A stretch of DNA of 64,000 bases, taken from assembly GCA_018240785.1 (NCBI GenBank), contig JAFEFC010000031.1, positions 186,001 to 250,000 of the forward strand. Direction: 5' to 3'. Positions 38,886 through 46,502 of the stretch are shown one piece after another. The notes beneath the pieces are model-generated. The model did no database searches, had not been told where the DNA came from, and saw nothing but the letters and a program-made list of their open reading frames with translations. The DNA is from Pseudomonadota bacterium (GTDB lineage: Bacteria > Pseudomonadota > Gammaproteobacteria > Burkholderiales > Rhodocyclaceae). Numbering within the stretch: position 1 is the stretch's first letter; each line of letters opens with the position of its first letter. The translations under genes were made by a program, and so were the position numbers.

Positions 38886-39589
38886 AGCGCTCGACGATGC
38901 GAAACCCGATCCTCAAGGCCCGCCTCCCCTGGGCTGCCCTTGCCGCCACGGCCGCCGCCCTTCTCGCCACCGGCTGCGCCGCACCCGGCCCTTCCTACGA
39001 TTACAGCGCCTTCAGGCAGAGCCGGCCGGCGTCCATCCTCGTGCTGCCGCCGCTCAACAGCTCGCCGGACGTGGGCGCCACCTACAGCATGCTGTCGCAG
39101 GTCACCCTGCCGCTGGCGGAATCGGGCTACTACGTGCTTCCGGTCAGCCTGGTGGACGAGACTTTCCACCAGAACGGGCTGCACAACCCGGCCGAGATGC
39201 ACGACGTGAAGTTGCAAAAGCTGCGCGAGATCTTCGGCGCCGATGCCGCGTTGTACATCGACATCAAGCAGTACGGCACCACCTATGCGGTGTTCGCGAG
39301 CGAGAGCCGCGTCACCGCCGAGGCCAGGCTGATCGACCTGCGCTCGGAGCAGTTGCTGTGGCAGGGCTCCGCCACCGCCTCCAGCGCCGAAGGCCGCAAC
39401 TCCAGTGGCGGCCTGGTCGGCCTGCTGTTGCAGGCGGTGGTGAGCCAGATCGTGGAGAGCGTCACCAACCAGTCTCACCCGGTCGCCGGCATCACCAGCA
39501 ACCGCCTGCTGGCCGCCGGCCGCCCCAACGGCATGCTGTACGGCCCGCGCTCGCCCAACTACCAGAAGGACGGCAACGCGCAACAGTGA
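38882..39589 (+). CDS. DUF799 (GNA1162-like) lipoprotein
   Basis: 235 residues. A signal peptide with the unusual lipobox ATGC ends at Cys about 32. The mature domain has the family start SILVLPPLNSSPDV, then YYVLPVSLVDETFHQNGL and FGADAALYIDIKQYGT. The family includes the meningococcal surface lipoprotein GNA1162, whose fold resembles the TolB/CsgG periplasmic domain. It is third in the envelope lipoprotein operon and translationally coupled to the DUF4810 gene. Confidence 0.9.
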   Translation: MKRSTMRNPILKARLPWAALAATAAALLATGCAAPGPSYDYSAFRQSRPASILVLPPLNSSPDVGATYSMLSQVTLPLAESGYYVLPVSLVDETFHQNGLHNPAEMHDVKLQKLREIFGADAALYIDIKQYGTTYAVFASESRVTAEARLIDLRSEQLLWQGSATASSAEGRNSSGGLVGLLLQAVVSQIVESVTNQSHPVAGITSNRLLAAGRPNGMLYGPRSPNYQKDGNAQQ

Positions 39590-39616
39590 TTCACCGTGGC
39601 GGCGGACGAGCGCCCG

Positions 39617-40567
39617 TCACGGCGCAGCCGCCGCCCCCGCCGCCCACAGGTGCGCGGCGACCAGCGCGCGCCAGGGCGAGAACTGGGCCAGCCAGGTACG
39701 CGCATCGGTCTCGCTGAGCCTGGCCTCGACGCCGAGCAAGGCCTGCAGCCCGCGCCGCACCGCGGCATCGCCGTGCAGCGAGCCGTCCATCCAGCCGAAG
39801 CCGCGCAGCAGCGTGTAATCGACTGTCCATGGACCGATGCCGCGCACCACCAGCAAGCGGTGGCGGATCTCGTCGACAGGGGGCTCCTGCAACCAGGCGT
39901 CGAGCGGCAGGCCGCCGTCGGCAGCAAGGCGCGCCACGGTGAGCAGGGTGTTCGCCTTGGCGGTGGAGAAACCCGCCTGACGCAAGGTCTCCACCGATAT
40001 CGCCGCAACCCGGCCCGCGTCCGGATAGCACATCAGGCCGCAGGCGTGGCGCACGCCCGCCGCCAGGATCAGCTTGCGCCGCAAGGACACCGCCGCGCCC
40101 AGGCTGATCTGCTGACCGGTGACGGCCCAGGTCAGCGCCTCGAACGGCGTCGCCGCCACCGGCACGCGCAGGCCGGCCTGGCGCATGATCAGGGCGCCGA
40201 TCTGCGGATGGCCGCGATGCTGCCGCTCGAAGGTGTGGACATCCTGCGCCAGCCCCAGCATGCGACGCACCATGGCGCCGAAGCGGCCGTCGTGCACCGC
40301 GCCACCGGTATCATCGACCGCCATCGACGCCTCCACCCGGTCCGCCAGGAAACGCACCTGCAGGTACGCGGGCGCGCCGTTCCACATCATCCCCTTGCGC
40401 AGCAAGGCTTCGCCTTCCGGCTCGACGACGGATTCGGCGATCTCCTGCACATCGCGGCGATGAAAGACGAGGATTTCGCGACGCCGGAAAGTGGCGGGCA
40501 AGTCCATCGCACTGGACAACACGCCATTCCTTGCGCTCCGCTCACCGGACAGGACGTCAACCGCCAT
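39617..40567 (-). CDS. alkA: DNA-3-methyladenine glycosylase II (AlkA type)
   Basis: 316 residues. An N-terminal beta domain (about 20-120) is followed by the HhH-GPD fold with AVTGQQISLGAA, the helix-hairpin-helix VRGIGPWTVDY (about 240-250) and a catalytic Asp in HGDAAVRRGL. It excises alkylated bases such as 3-methyladenine. GGAGG lies 8 bases before the ATG at 40567. A start at MDLPATF (40507) is the other choice. No Ada domain or Ada gene is nearby in the window. Confidence 0.9.
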   Translation of the reverse strand: MAVDVLSGERSARNGVLSSAMDLPATFRRREILVFHRRDVQEIAESVVEPEGEALLRKGMMWNGAPAYLQVRFLADRVEASMAVDDTGGAVHDGRFGAMVRRMLGLAQDVHTFERQHRGHPQIGALIMRQAGLRVPVAATPFEALTWAVTGQQISLGAAVSLRRKLILAAGVRHACGLMCYPDAGRVAAISVETLRQAGFSTAKANTLLTVARLAADGGLPLDAWLQEPPVDEIRHRLLVVRGIGPWTVDYTLLRGFGWMDGSLHGDAAVRRGLQALLGVEARLSETDARTWLAQFSPWRALVAAHLWAAGAAAAP

Positions 40568-40628
40568 CGCATGTTCCTCCGTCTAGCAAGGCCCCGAGCC
40601 TACCCCGCATATCGGGATGCTTCCTTCC

Positions 40629-41627
40629 CTACTGCGCGACCACCCTGATCAGGCCGAATCCGGCGAGCAGCAAGTAGGCCCACAGGATCAGTGCCAGCGC
40701 CCAGACCTTCAGCCCCGCGGCACGGACATCGGCCACGCGGGTGACCATGCCGAGCGCCACCAGGCCGACTGCCAGCAGCGCATCGGCCAGCAGCGCGCCC
40801 GACTGGCGCCAGGAGGCCGGCACCGCACCGCCGAGGTTGAGCGCCAGCAGGCCCAGGAAAACCCAGAGAAATACCGGCACTCGCACCCGTGCGCCAGCCA
40901 CGGACGGGACGCGCTCGCCCTGCAGCGCGATCCAGAGCATGGCCGGTGCCAGCAGCATCACGCGCAGCATCTTTTCCACCAGTGCGGTGCTTGCCGCATC
41001 GGGCCCCACCATGGTCGCGGCCGCGACCACATGCCCGAGCTCATGCACGGTGAGCCCGATCCACATGCCGAACCGCGCATCGGACAACCCGGTCAACGGC
41101 AGCAGCAGCGGCATCAGATACATCGCCAGCGTACCGCAGATCACCACCGCCGCCACCGCCGAGGCCACCTGCCGCGCCCGCGCGCTGAGCACGCCATCGG
41201 CCGCAGCCACCGCGGCAGCGCCGCAGATGGCGCTGCCGGCCCCGATCAGCAGCGCCAGCGTGGGGTCCAGCCCCAGCCGGCGTCCCAGCAGGCGCGCCAG
41301 CAGCAGTGTCGAGGAAACCATCGCCAGCGCCAGCAGCACACCTTGCCAGCCCACCAGGGAGAGGTCGGAAAAGCCCAGCTTGAGCCCGTACAAGGCAATG
41401 CCGGCGCGCATCAGCGTGCCCCGCGCCAACGTGAGCCCGGCGGCGCCCGATTTCGCCAGGGCCGGCCACAGGTTACCCGCCACCATGCCGAGCACGATGG
41501 CCAGCGGCAGCCAGCCCAGGCCATGACTGGAAAAGACATCAAGGGACGCAAGCCGGGCGGACAGTGCCGCCAGCACGATGCAGATCAGCACGCCATGGCG
41601 CAGGTCCGGACGCAGGAAAGCGTTCAT
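40629..41627 (-). CDS. yeiH: YeiH/UPF0324 family membrane protein, putative sulfate exporter
   Basis: 332 residues with about 10 membrane segments. Conserved elements are LPLAIVLGMVAGNLWP, GLTLARGTLMRAGIALYG, LLIGAGSAICGAAAVAA and the LTVHELGHVVAAATMVG segment. The family is thought to export sulfate or related sulfur compounds, but direct evidence is thin. It is divergent from a LysR regulator gene with a shared LysR box, the usual yeiH/yeiE arrangement. Confidence 0.92.
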   Translation of the reverse strand: MNAFLRPDLRHGVLICIVLAALSARLASLDVFSSHGLGWLPLAIVLGMVAGNLWPALAKSGAAGLTLARGTLMRAGIALYGLKLGFSDLSLVGWQGVLLALAMVSSTLLLARLLGRRLGLDPTLALLIGAGSAICGAAAVAAADGVLSARARQVASAVAAVVICGTLAMYLMPLLLPLTGLSDARFGMWIGLTVHELGHVVAAATMVGPDAASTALVEKMLRVMLLAPAMLWIALQGERVPSVAGARVRVPVFLWVFLGLLALNLGGAVPASWRQSGALLADALLAVGLVALGMVTRVADVRAAGLKVWALALILWAYLLLAGFGLIRVVAQ

Positions 41628-41646
41628 ATTCTTCTTTCAACATATC

Positions 41647-41667
41647 GTTATTTCGAATGGTCATAAC
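41647..41667. promoter_or_regulatory. LysR-type T-N11-A box between yeiH and its regulator
   Basis: GTTAT at 41647-41651 and ATAAC at 41663-41667 are exact inverted copies with an 11-base spacer, the classic LysR T-N11-A layout. The site lies 20 bases before yeiH and 66 before the lysR gene, within the only AT-rich patch here. Confidence 0.65.
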
Positions 41668-41732
41668 AATAAGGGAGCGACTAGAATTCATCCAGGCAAT
41701 GGAAGTTAATCGAGCATTCCCTGGAGTTATGC

Positions 41733-42638
41733 ATGAACCTGCACCTGCTCAGGGTTTTCGTGCGCGTGGTCGAAGCGAACAGCTTTTCGCGCGCGGCCGA
41801 CATCCTCGGCATCAGCCAGCCGGCTGCATCCAAGGCGGTCCGCGAGCTGGAGACCCAGCTCGATACCGTCCTGCTCGAACGGCGCGGGCGCTTCTTCGAA
41901 CCGACCGAAGCCGGTGCGGTGCTGCTGGAGTACGGTCGTAGCCTGTTCGCGCTCGAGCGTGAGGCCGACGAGGCCCTGCGCGCATTCAACGGTCTGGCCC
42001 GCGGCCGGCTGCGCATCGGTGCCAGCACCACGATCGCAAGCTACTGGCTGCCGGACGTCCTGCGCCGCTTCCACGCGCGGCATCCTGCCGTGGCACTGCA
42101 GGTCGTGGCCGCCAATACCGGTGCGATCACCCGGCAATTGCTCGATTTCAAGGTGGATGTCGCCCTCGTCGAAGGTGAAGTCGACGACGCGCGCGTGCAG
42201 ATCCGCCCGTGGCGCAGCGAAGAGATGATCCTGATCTCGCCGCGCGAATCCGCGCCGGGCGTCGATGCCGGGCCGGACACCTTCGGCCATGGCCGGACCT
42301 GGATCATGCGCGAACGTGGATCGGGCAGCCGGGCCGCCACCGATGCGCTGCTCGCCAGGCTGCGCATCGCGCCTGCGGACGTGATCGAAGTCGGCAGCAA
42401 CGAGGCGATCGTGCAGGCGGTGGCGGCCGGCATCGGGCTGGGAATGGTGCCGAAGATCTGCGCGCGCGACCCGCTCGCGCTCGGCCGCCTCTGCAGCCAC
42501 GTTCCCGCCTCGGGGCGCGTCCAGCGCCAGCTATACCGCCTGCGCCTGCCTCACCGTCCGGTCAGTCCCGCCGCACTGGCCTTCGAGGCGATGCTGGCCA
42601 CACCAGAGCATGTTGCAGGCGTCGACCAGGATCGATAG
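41733..42638 (+). CDS. LysR family regulator of yeiH
   Basis: 301 residues. The N-terminal helix-turn-helix has VVEANSFSRAADILGISQPAASKAVRELETQL. The type-2 periplasmic-binding-like effector domain starts at about 90 (GRLRIGASTTIASYWLPDVL). The protein resembles the YeiE/CysB-like group that responds to sulfite or sulfur metabolites. It is divergent from yeiH with the shared operator at 41647. GGAG is 8 bases before the ATG. Confidence 0.92.
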   Translation: MNLHLLRVFVRVVEANSFSRAADILGISQPAASKAVRELETQLDTVLLERRGRFFEPTEAGAVLLEYGRSLFALEREADEALRAFNGLARGRLRIGASTTIASYWLPDVLRRFHARHPAVALQVVAANTGAITRQLLDFKVDVALVEGEVDDARVQIRPWRSEEMILISPRESAPGVDAGPDTFGHGRTWIMRERGSGSRAATDALLARLRIAPADVIEVGSNEAIVQAVAAGIGLGMVPKICARDPLALGRLCSHVPASGRVQRQLYRLRLPHRPVSPAALAFEAMLATPEHVAGVDQDR

Positions 42639-42665
42639 CACGGCGGGCGTCGCACCCGCCGCGCG

Positions 42666-43154
42666 TCAAGCCTCCTGCCGGATGTCGGCCCAGGCCGCGC
42701 CGGTGAGCGCAGACAACTGCGACGGCGTGAGCGGAAAGACCGAGAACGGCGTTCCCGCCGCCGCCCAGATGCGATCGAAGCGCTGCAGGTCGGCATCGAG
42801 CAGCAGCCTCACCGGCCCGGCGTGCCCCAGCGGCGACACGCCGCCGATGGCGTAGCCGGTCGCCTCGCGCACGAAATCGGCATCGGCCCGCCCCAGCTTC
42901 TCGCCCACCAGGCGCGCCACCTTGTCCTCGGACACCCGGTTGTCCCCCGAGGCGACGACCACCACCGCACCGCCGCTTTGCTTGGCACGAAACACCACCG
43001 ACTTGGCGATCTCCGCCACCGTGCAGCCGATGGCCGCCGCCGCTTCGGCGCTGGTGCGCGTCGGCTGCTCGAACTCGACGACCTGGGTGTCGATGCCGGC
43101 CTCGGCGAGGAGGCGCTGGGTGCGGAGGGCGGTGGGGTGCTGGGCGGGCTTCAT
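42666..43154 (-). CDS. ybaK: YbaK/EbsC-type aminoacyl-tRNA deacylase
   Basis: 162 residues matching the YbaK fold: TRTSAEAAAAIGCTVAEIAKSVVFRA, with the catalytic Lys51 in the AKS triplet, then VVVASGDNRVSEDKV and YAIGGVSPLGH. These enzymes hydrolyse mischarged tRNA, typically Cys-tRNA(Pro), or have related specificities. A 14-codon open frame with its own ribosome site lies just upstream. The exact editing substrate cannot be told from sequence. Confidence 0.9.
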   Translation of the reverse strand: MKPAQHPTALRTQRLLAEAGIDTQVVEFEQPTRTSAEAAAAIGCTVAEIAKSVVFRAKQSGGAVVVVASGDNRVSEDKVARLVGEKLGRADADFVREATGYAIGGVSPLGHAGPVRLLLDADLQRFDRIWAAAGTPFSVFPLTPSQLSALTGAAWADIRQEA

Positions 43155-43179
43155 GATGACGAAAGGCCGGCGGCCATCC

Positions 43180-43224
43180 TCATTTGTCGTTGCGGAAGAG
43201 CCGGGATGCTACCAGCTTGGCCAT
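43180..43224 (-). CDS. Possible 14-residue leader peptide upstream of ybaK
   Basis: MAKLVASRLFRNDK, with GGAG 6 bases before the ATG and a stop 25 bases before the ybaK start. It may be a leader peptide, a remnant or chance. Confidence 0.25.
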   Translation of the reverse strand: MAKLVASRLFRNDK

Positions 43225-43391
43225 GGGGGTCTCCATAGCGGATGCCAGTGCGTCCGCGAGCGCCGCAGAACTTACCGCAGGGCGATGCGCTGCATTGATC
43301 GCGCAGGCGAATCACTGTCGCGCAACGGCGACCCTAAGTGATTGTATTTTGTGCTAAACTGCGAAAATTCTCGTCGATCGAGCGTCGCATG

Positions 43392-43568
43392 ACCCTGCCT
43401 GCCCACCGCCGCTTCGCCTCCTGCCGCGCACCGCTGCGCGCGGGTGGACGCGTGCGCGCGCGCAGCATGATGTCGCCGCTGCGCGACCTCGCGACCCAGC
43501 TCGCATTCAAGGTCACAGGGTCTCCCGCCGTGCTTTCCCAGGCCGTGCGGGGACTTCACCGGGGCTGA
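43392..43568 (+). CDS. Possible small Arg-rich protein
   Basis: An open frame downstream of the AT-rich promoter-like patch. It reads TLPAHRRFASCRAP, then an Arg-rich stretch, then LRDLATQLAFKVTGSPAVLSQ, and its stop lies inside the structured element. The start codon is the ATG at 43389 and the composition is basic. There is no known family and no good ribosome site. It may be real, a leader, or chance. Confidence 0.3.
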   Translation, partial: TLPAHRRFASCRAPLRAGGRVRARSMMSPLRDLATQLAFKVTGSPAVLSQAVRGLHRG

Positions 43569-43585
43569 GCCCCACCCCCGCACGG
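43543..43585. repeat. Nested inverted repeat (cruciform-like) element
   Basis: An outer perfect 10-bp stem CCGTGCGGGG (43543-43552) pairs with CCCCGCACGG (43576-43585) and encloses a second hairpin GGGGCTGAGCCCC (43561-43573). No T-run follows. It could be an RNA structure that ends or regulates the short upstream transcript, or a REP-like element. Confidence 0.6.
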
Positions 43586-43787
43586 CACCTTGCCCGGGAC
43601 GCGCACACCGCGCCTCCCGTTCAACGTGCAGCCGCTGCGGGCCATGGTCCATAACCCCCGCTCATCGACCGCCAGCGCGGTCCGGCCCCGGTCCATCAGG
43701 GCCACCCGGCCATCGGCATTTCCCCGCAGGGCTGCATCCAAAGCGCCGCGCTCCATGCGCGGCGGTGCAATGCACGAGGGTGAAGCC

Positions 43788-44678
43788 ATGGTTCTCACAC
43801 GCAGTTTCGTCAGGGCGAAGCGGCCCTGCACCGATGGATTCCGCTGGTTCGTCCGCCAGTTCGGCGAAGGCGGCAACTACCAGGAGCTGATCGACACGAT
43901 GGTGGCCGCAGGTCGCGTCGGTGACGCCTGCTGGCTGCTCGAACAGTTCGGCCCCACCGACGAGGTGCGCGTGGTCGATGCCATCGAGGCCGATGCGGTC
44001 GTGTTCGCCGGCACGCTCGAGGTGCGCGGTGGCGTCGACGTCGACGGCATCGTCCGCGTCGGCCGCTCGCTGCACGTCGGCGGCGGCGTGCGCGTCGGCG
44101 GCGAGTTGAGCGTGGGCGCCGATCTGCGTGTGGAAGGCGGCATCCGTGTCGCGGCTCGCCTGAAGGTCGGCGGCGAGCTGCGCGCCGGCTGGGGCGTGGA
44201 TTGCGCCAGCGGCCTGCACTGCGACGGCGGGCTTCGCACCGGCTGGGATCTGCGCTGTGGCGCGCGGCTGCACATTGGCGGCACTGCCACCGTCGGCCTT
44301 GATGTGCATGTGGCTGAGGAGATGCGTTGCGCCAAGGGCCTGCAGGCGGGCGGCGACATCCGCGTCGAGACCAGCTTGCACGCCGGCCAGGGCGTGGTCG
44401 CGGGCGGCTCGATCGAGGTCGGCATGCATCTCGAGGCCGGCTGGGGCATCAAGGCGGGCGGCGTGATCGGCGCGGGCGGTGCGATTCGCGCCGGCGAGAG
44501 CCTGAGCGCCGGCGAGGCGATCCGCGCAGGCAGCGGCTACGGCGTGTTTGCCGGCCTCGACCTGCGGATGGAAGCCTGGGAGCGCTGCGCGCAGGTGCGC
44601 GCGGCACAGCGCCCGGACGGGCTGATGAGCGGCTGGTGGGCCGGCCCGGCGGCATGCGGAGCGGAGGCGCGGACATGA
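43788..44678 (+). CDS. Hexapeptide-repeat (beta-helix) protein of unknown function
   Basis: 296 residues. An N-terminal helical part of about 50 residues (FRWFVRQFGEGGNYQELIDT, DACWLLEQFGPTDEV) precedes about 26 consecutive six-residue units of the form [LIV]-x-[AVC]-G-x-x (for example VRVGRS LHVGGG VRVGGE), with no interruption to about residue 270. This predicts a continuous beta-helix, left-handed or bactofilin-like. Several coils carry Cys. GAGGG precedes the ATG; starts at 43770 or further upstream are less likely. Its stop overlaps the next start (ATGA). No catalytic motif is seen, so it may be a scaffold. Confidence 0.8.
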   Translation: MVLTRSFVRAKRPCTDGFRWFVRQFGEGGNYQELIDTMVAAGRVGDACWLLEQFGPTDEVRVVDAIEADAVVFAGTLEVRGGVDVDGIVRVGRSLHVGGGVRVGGELSVGADLRVEGGIRVAARLKVGGELRAGWGVDCASGLHCDGGLRTGWDLRCGARLHIGGTATVGLDVHVAEEMRCAKGLQAGGDIRVETSLHAGQGVVAGGSIEVGMHLEAGWGIKAGGVIGAGGAIRAGESLSAGEAIRAGSGYGVFAGLDLRMEAWERCAQVRAAQRPDGLMSGWWAGPAACGAEART

Positions 44679-45481
44679 ACGCCATCGCCCTGAGCCCCCC
44701 CTCCACCTTTTCCCCGCGCTCGGCTCTCGCCTTCCCGCAGCCGCCGCCGCTGCGCGTGCTGCGCGCCGCGCTCGCCACCCGCCTGCGGCGGCTGGTGCAG
44801 CCGACGCGCATGGAATTGCGCATCGATGTGAACCAGCCGGACGAAAACATCGAAGTCGAACTCGACGCACTGCACCGCCGGCTGCACACCCCGGGTGACC
44901 CGATGAGCGCGTGCACCCGCCTGCCCGCACCGCTGCCCGGCCTGATCCTGCATCACCGCGAAGCCGACGGCGAGCACTACGTGTATGTCGAGGACACGAT
45001 TCGCGGCTGCCTGGCCGGCTTCACCGTGTTCAGTCGCCTGATCGAGGTCGACCGCCGCACCGACCGCCATGTGCGTTCGCCGCACTCGAAGTACGCCCCC
45101 GCCTACCGCGGCCGCGGCATCGCCAGCGCGGTGTACGACTGGGCGCTGGGCCGCGGCTTCTGCCTCGTCAGCGGCGCCCGCCAGTCCGAAGGCGCGCATG
45201 CCCTGTGGCGTGCCCTCGCCCGCCGTCACCCGCTGCGCTGGGTCGCCCTGCGCGGCAAGCGCATGCACGACCTCGGCACGACCCTCCCGCCCGAGCGCGC
45301 CACCGATCTCGACATCCGCATGATCCTTCTCGGCCACGGCTGGAGCCTCGCCCAGCTCCACGCCCGCAGCCTGCTGCACCCGGTCGCCAACACGACGACA
45401 GACGACGCCCTTGCGCGGCGCCATGACCAGCGCTTGACCCGGGCCGACCTGGATCGCCTGCCGCACGGGGGGTTGCCATGA
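44675..45481 (+). CDS. GNAT-like acyltransferase of unknown substrate
   Basis: 268 residues. A variable N-terminal region of about 60 residues precedes a GNAT-like core: YVEDTIRGCLAGFTVFSRLIEVDRR, then the acetyl-CoA loop YRGRGIASAVYDWALGRGF (about 146-164), and ARQSEGAHALWRALARR. The pattern fits N-acyltransferases but with weak overall identity. It is coupled on both sides by ATGA overlaps, to the hexapeptide-repeat protein and to the MscS channel, so the three products are made together. Confidence 0.7.
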   Translation: MNAIALSPPSTFSPRSALAFPQPPPLRVLRAALATRLRRLVQPTRMELRIDVNQPDENIEVELDALHRRLHTPGDPMSACTRLPAPLPGLILHHREADGEHYVYVEDTIRGCLAGFTVFSRLIEVDRRTDRHVRSPHSKYAPAYRGRGIASAVYDWALGRGFCLVSGARQSEGAHALWRALARRHPLRWVALRGKRMHDLGTTLPPERATDLDIRMILLGHGWSLAQLHARSLLHPVANTTTDDALARRHDQRLTRADLDRLPHGGLP

Positions 45482-46413
45482 AGGCCACCGACCCGGTCAA
45501 GCCCATTTCATCTTCACTGCGCGCTGCGGCGGGTTTCACCGTCCTGCTGCTGATTGCCATGTTCGCGGAGCCGCTGGCGCACGCGCTGCAGCCGGATCAC
45601 GCCGCGCGCGCCTGGGTCGAGCCGCTGCGCCATGCCGCCATTGCCCTGGCCACGTTCAGCGGAGCCCGCCTCATCCACACCCTGATTGCCGCGCAGCTCA
45701 CGCGCCATCGCACGGGGCGTCGACCGGTGCCCAGGGTGCTGCTGGATCTGCTGAGCGTGGCCCTGTTCGCGCTGGCCACCCTGATCAGCCTGTCGCTACT
45801 GTTCCGCCAGGATCTGTCCGGCATCCTGACCGGGTCGGGTCTGGTGCTGGCCGTGCTGGGGTTCGCCATCCGCAACGTGGTGGCCGACACCTTGTCTGGG
45901 ATCGCGCTCGGCATCGAGGCGCCGTTCCGCATCGGTGACTGGGTACGCATCGAAACGCTCGCTCAGGGGCGCGTGCAGGAGATCGGCTGGCGGACGACGC
46001 GGCTGGTCACGCGCGACAGCACCTATGTGATCCTGCCCAACAGCCAGATCTCGCGCCAGCGCATCACGAATCTCAGCGCGCCGCGCAAGGAATACCGCGA
46101 CAACGTGGAACTGACCCTGCCGGTGGATCTGCCCGTCGCCGCGGCCAAGGAACTGATACGCAAGGCGCTGTCCGGGGCGGAAAGCATCGTCGCCGGCAAG
46201 GCGCCGGAAGTGCACGTGCTGCGGTACGGGCCACAGGGGATCACTTATCGGGTGAAATACTGGATCCCCCAGCACGACCGGGAGCCGGTCTGTCGCAACG
46301 AGGTCTTCAGCCTGATCGACGCGGCGCTGCGCGAACGTGGCATTTCCCTCGTGCCCGCGGCGGGGGCTGCGCCGTGCGCGCCGCAAGACCCGAGATGGGA
46401 CGAGGCGGCCTAG
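45478..46413 (+). CDS. MscS-family mechanosensitive channel
   Basis: 311 residues with three to four N-terminal membrane segments, then the pore-lining helix (GILTGSGLVLAVLGFAIRNVVADTLSGIALGIE, about 120-150). The MscS beta domain follows (RIGDWVRIETLAQGRVQEIGWRTTRLVTRD) and an alpha/beta C-terminus. It should open on membrane tension. It is the last gene of the coupled trio with the hexapeptide-repeat and GNAT-like genes, a context unlike the usual solitary mscS. Confidence 0.93.
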   Translation: MKATDPVKPISSSLRAAAGFTVLLLIAMFAEPLAHALQPDHAARAWVEPLRHAAIALATFSGARLIHTLIAAQLTRHRTGRRPVPRVLLDLLSVALFALATLISLSLLFRQDLSGILTGSGLVLAVLGFAIRNVVADTLSGIALGIEAPFRIGDWVRIETLAQGRVQEIGWRTTRLVTRDSTYVILPNSQISRQRITNLSAPRKEYRDNVELTLPVDLPVAAAKELIRKALSGAESIVAGKAPEVHVLRYGPQGITYRVKYWIPQHDREPVCRNEVFSLIDAALRERGISLVPAAGAAPCAPQDPRWDEAA

Positions 46414-46502
46414 GCTGCGGGTCGGGCAGGCTGCAGCCAGTGGCCGACCGGGCGTTCTCGCGGCATCATGCCGCCGTTGTAGTGCGCTGTCGGAGAATCA
46501 TT

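Larger units (their letters stand above)
43155..43787. other. Gene-poor 0.6-kb region between ybaK and the hexapeptide-repeat gene
   Basis: It holds the 14-codon frame, an AT-rich promoter-like patch at about 43338-43375 (TTGTATTTTG then TAAACT), a possible 59-codon frame at 43392-43568, and a cruciform-like element at 43543-43585. From 43586 to 43770 nothing convincing is seen. Confidence 0.6.
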
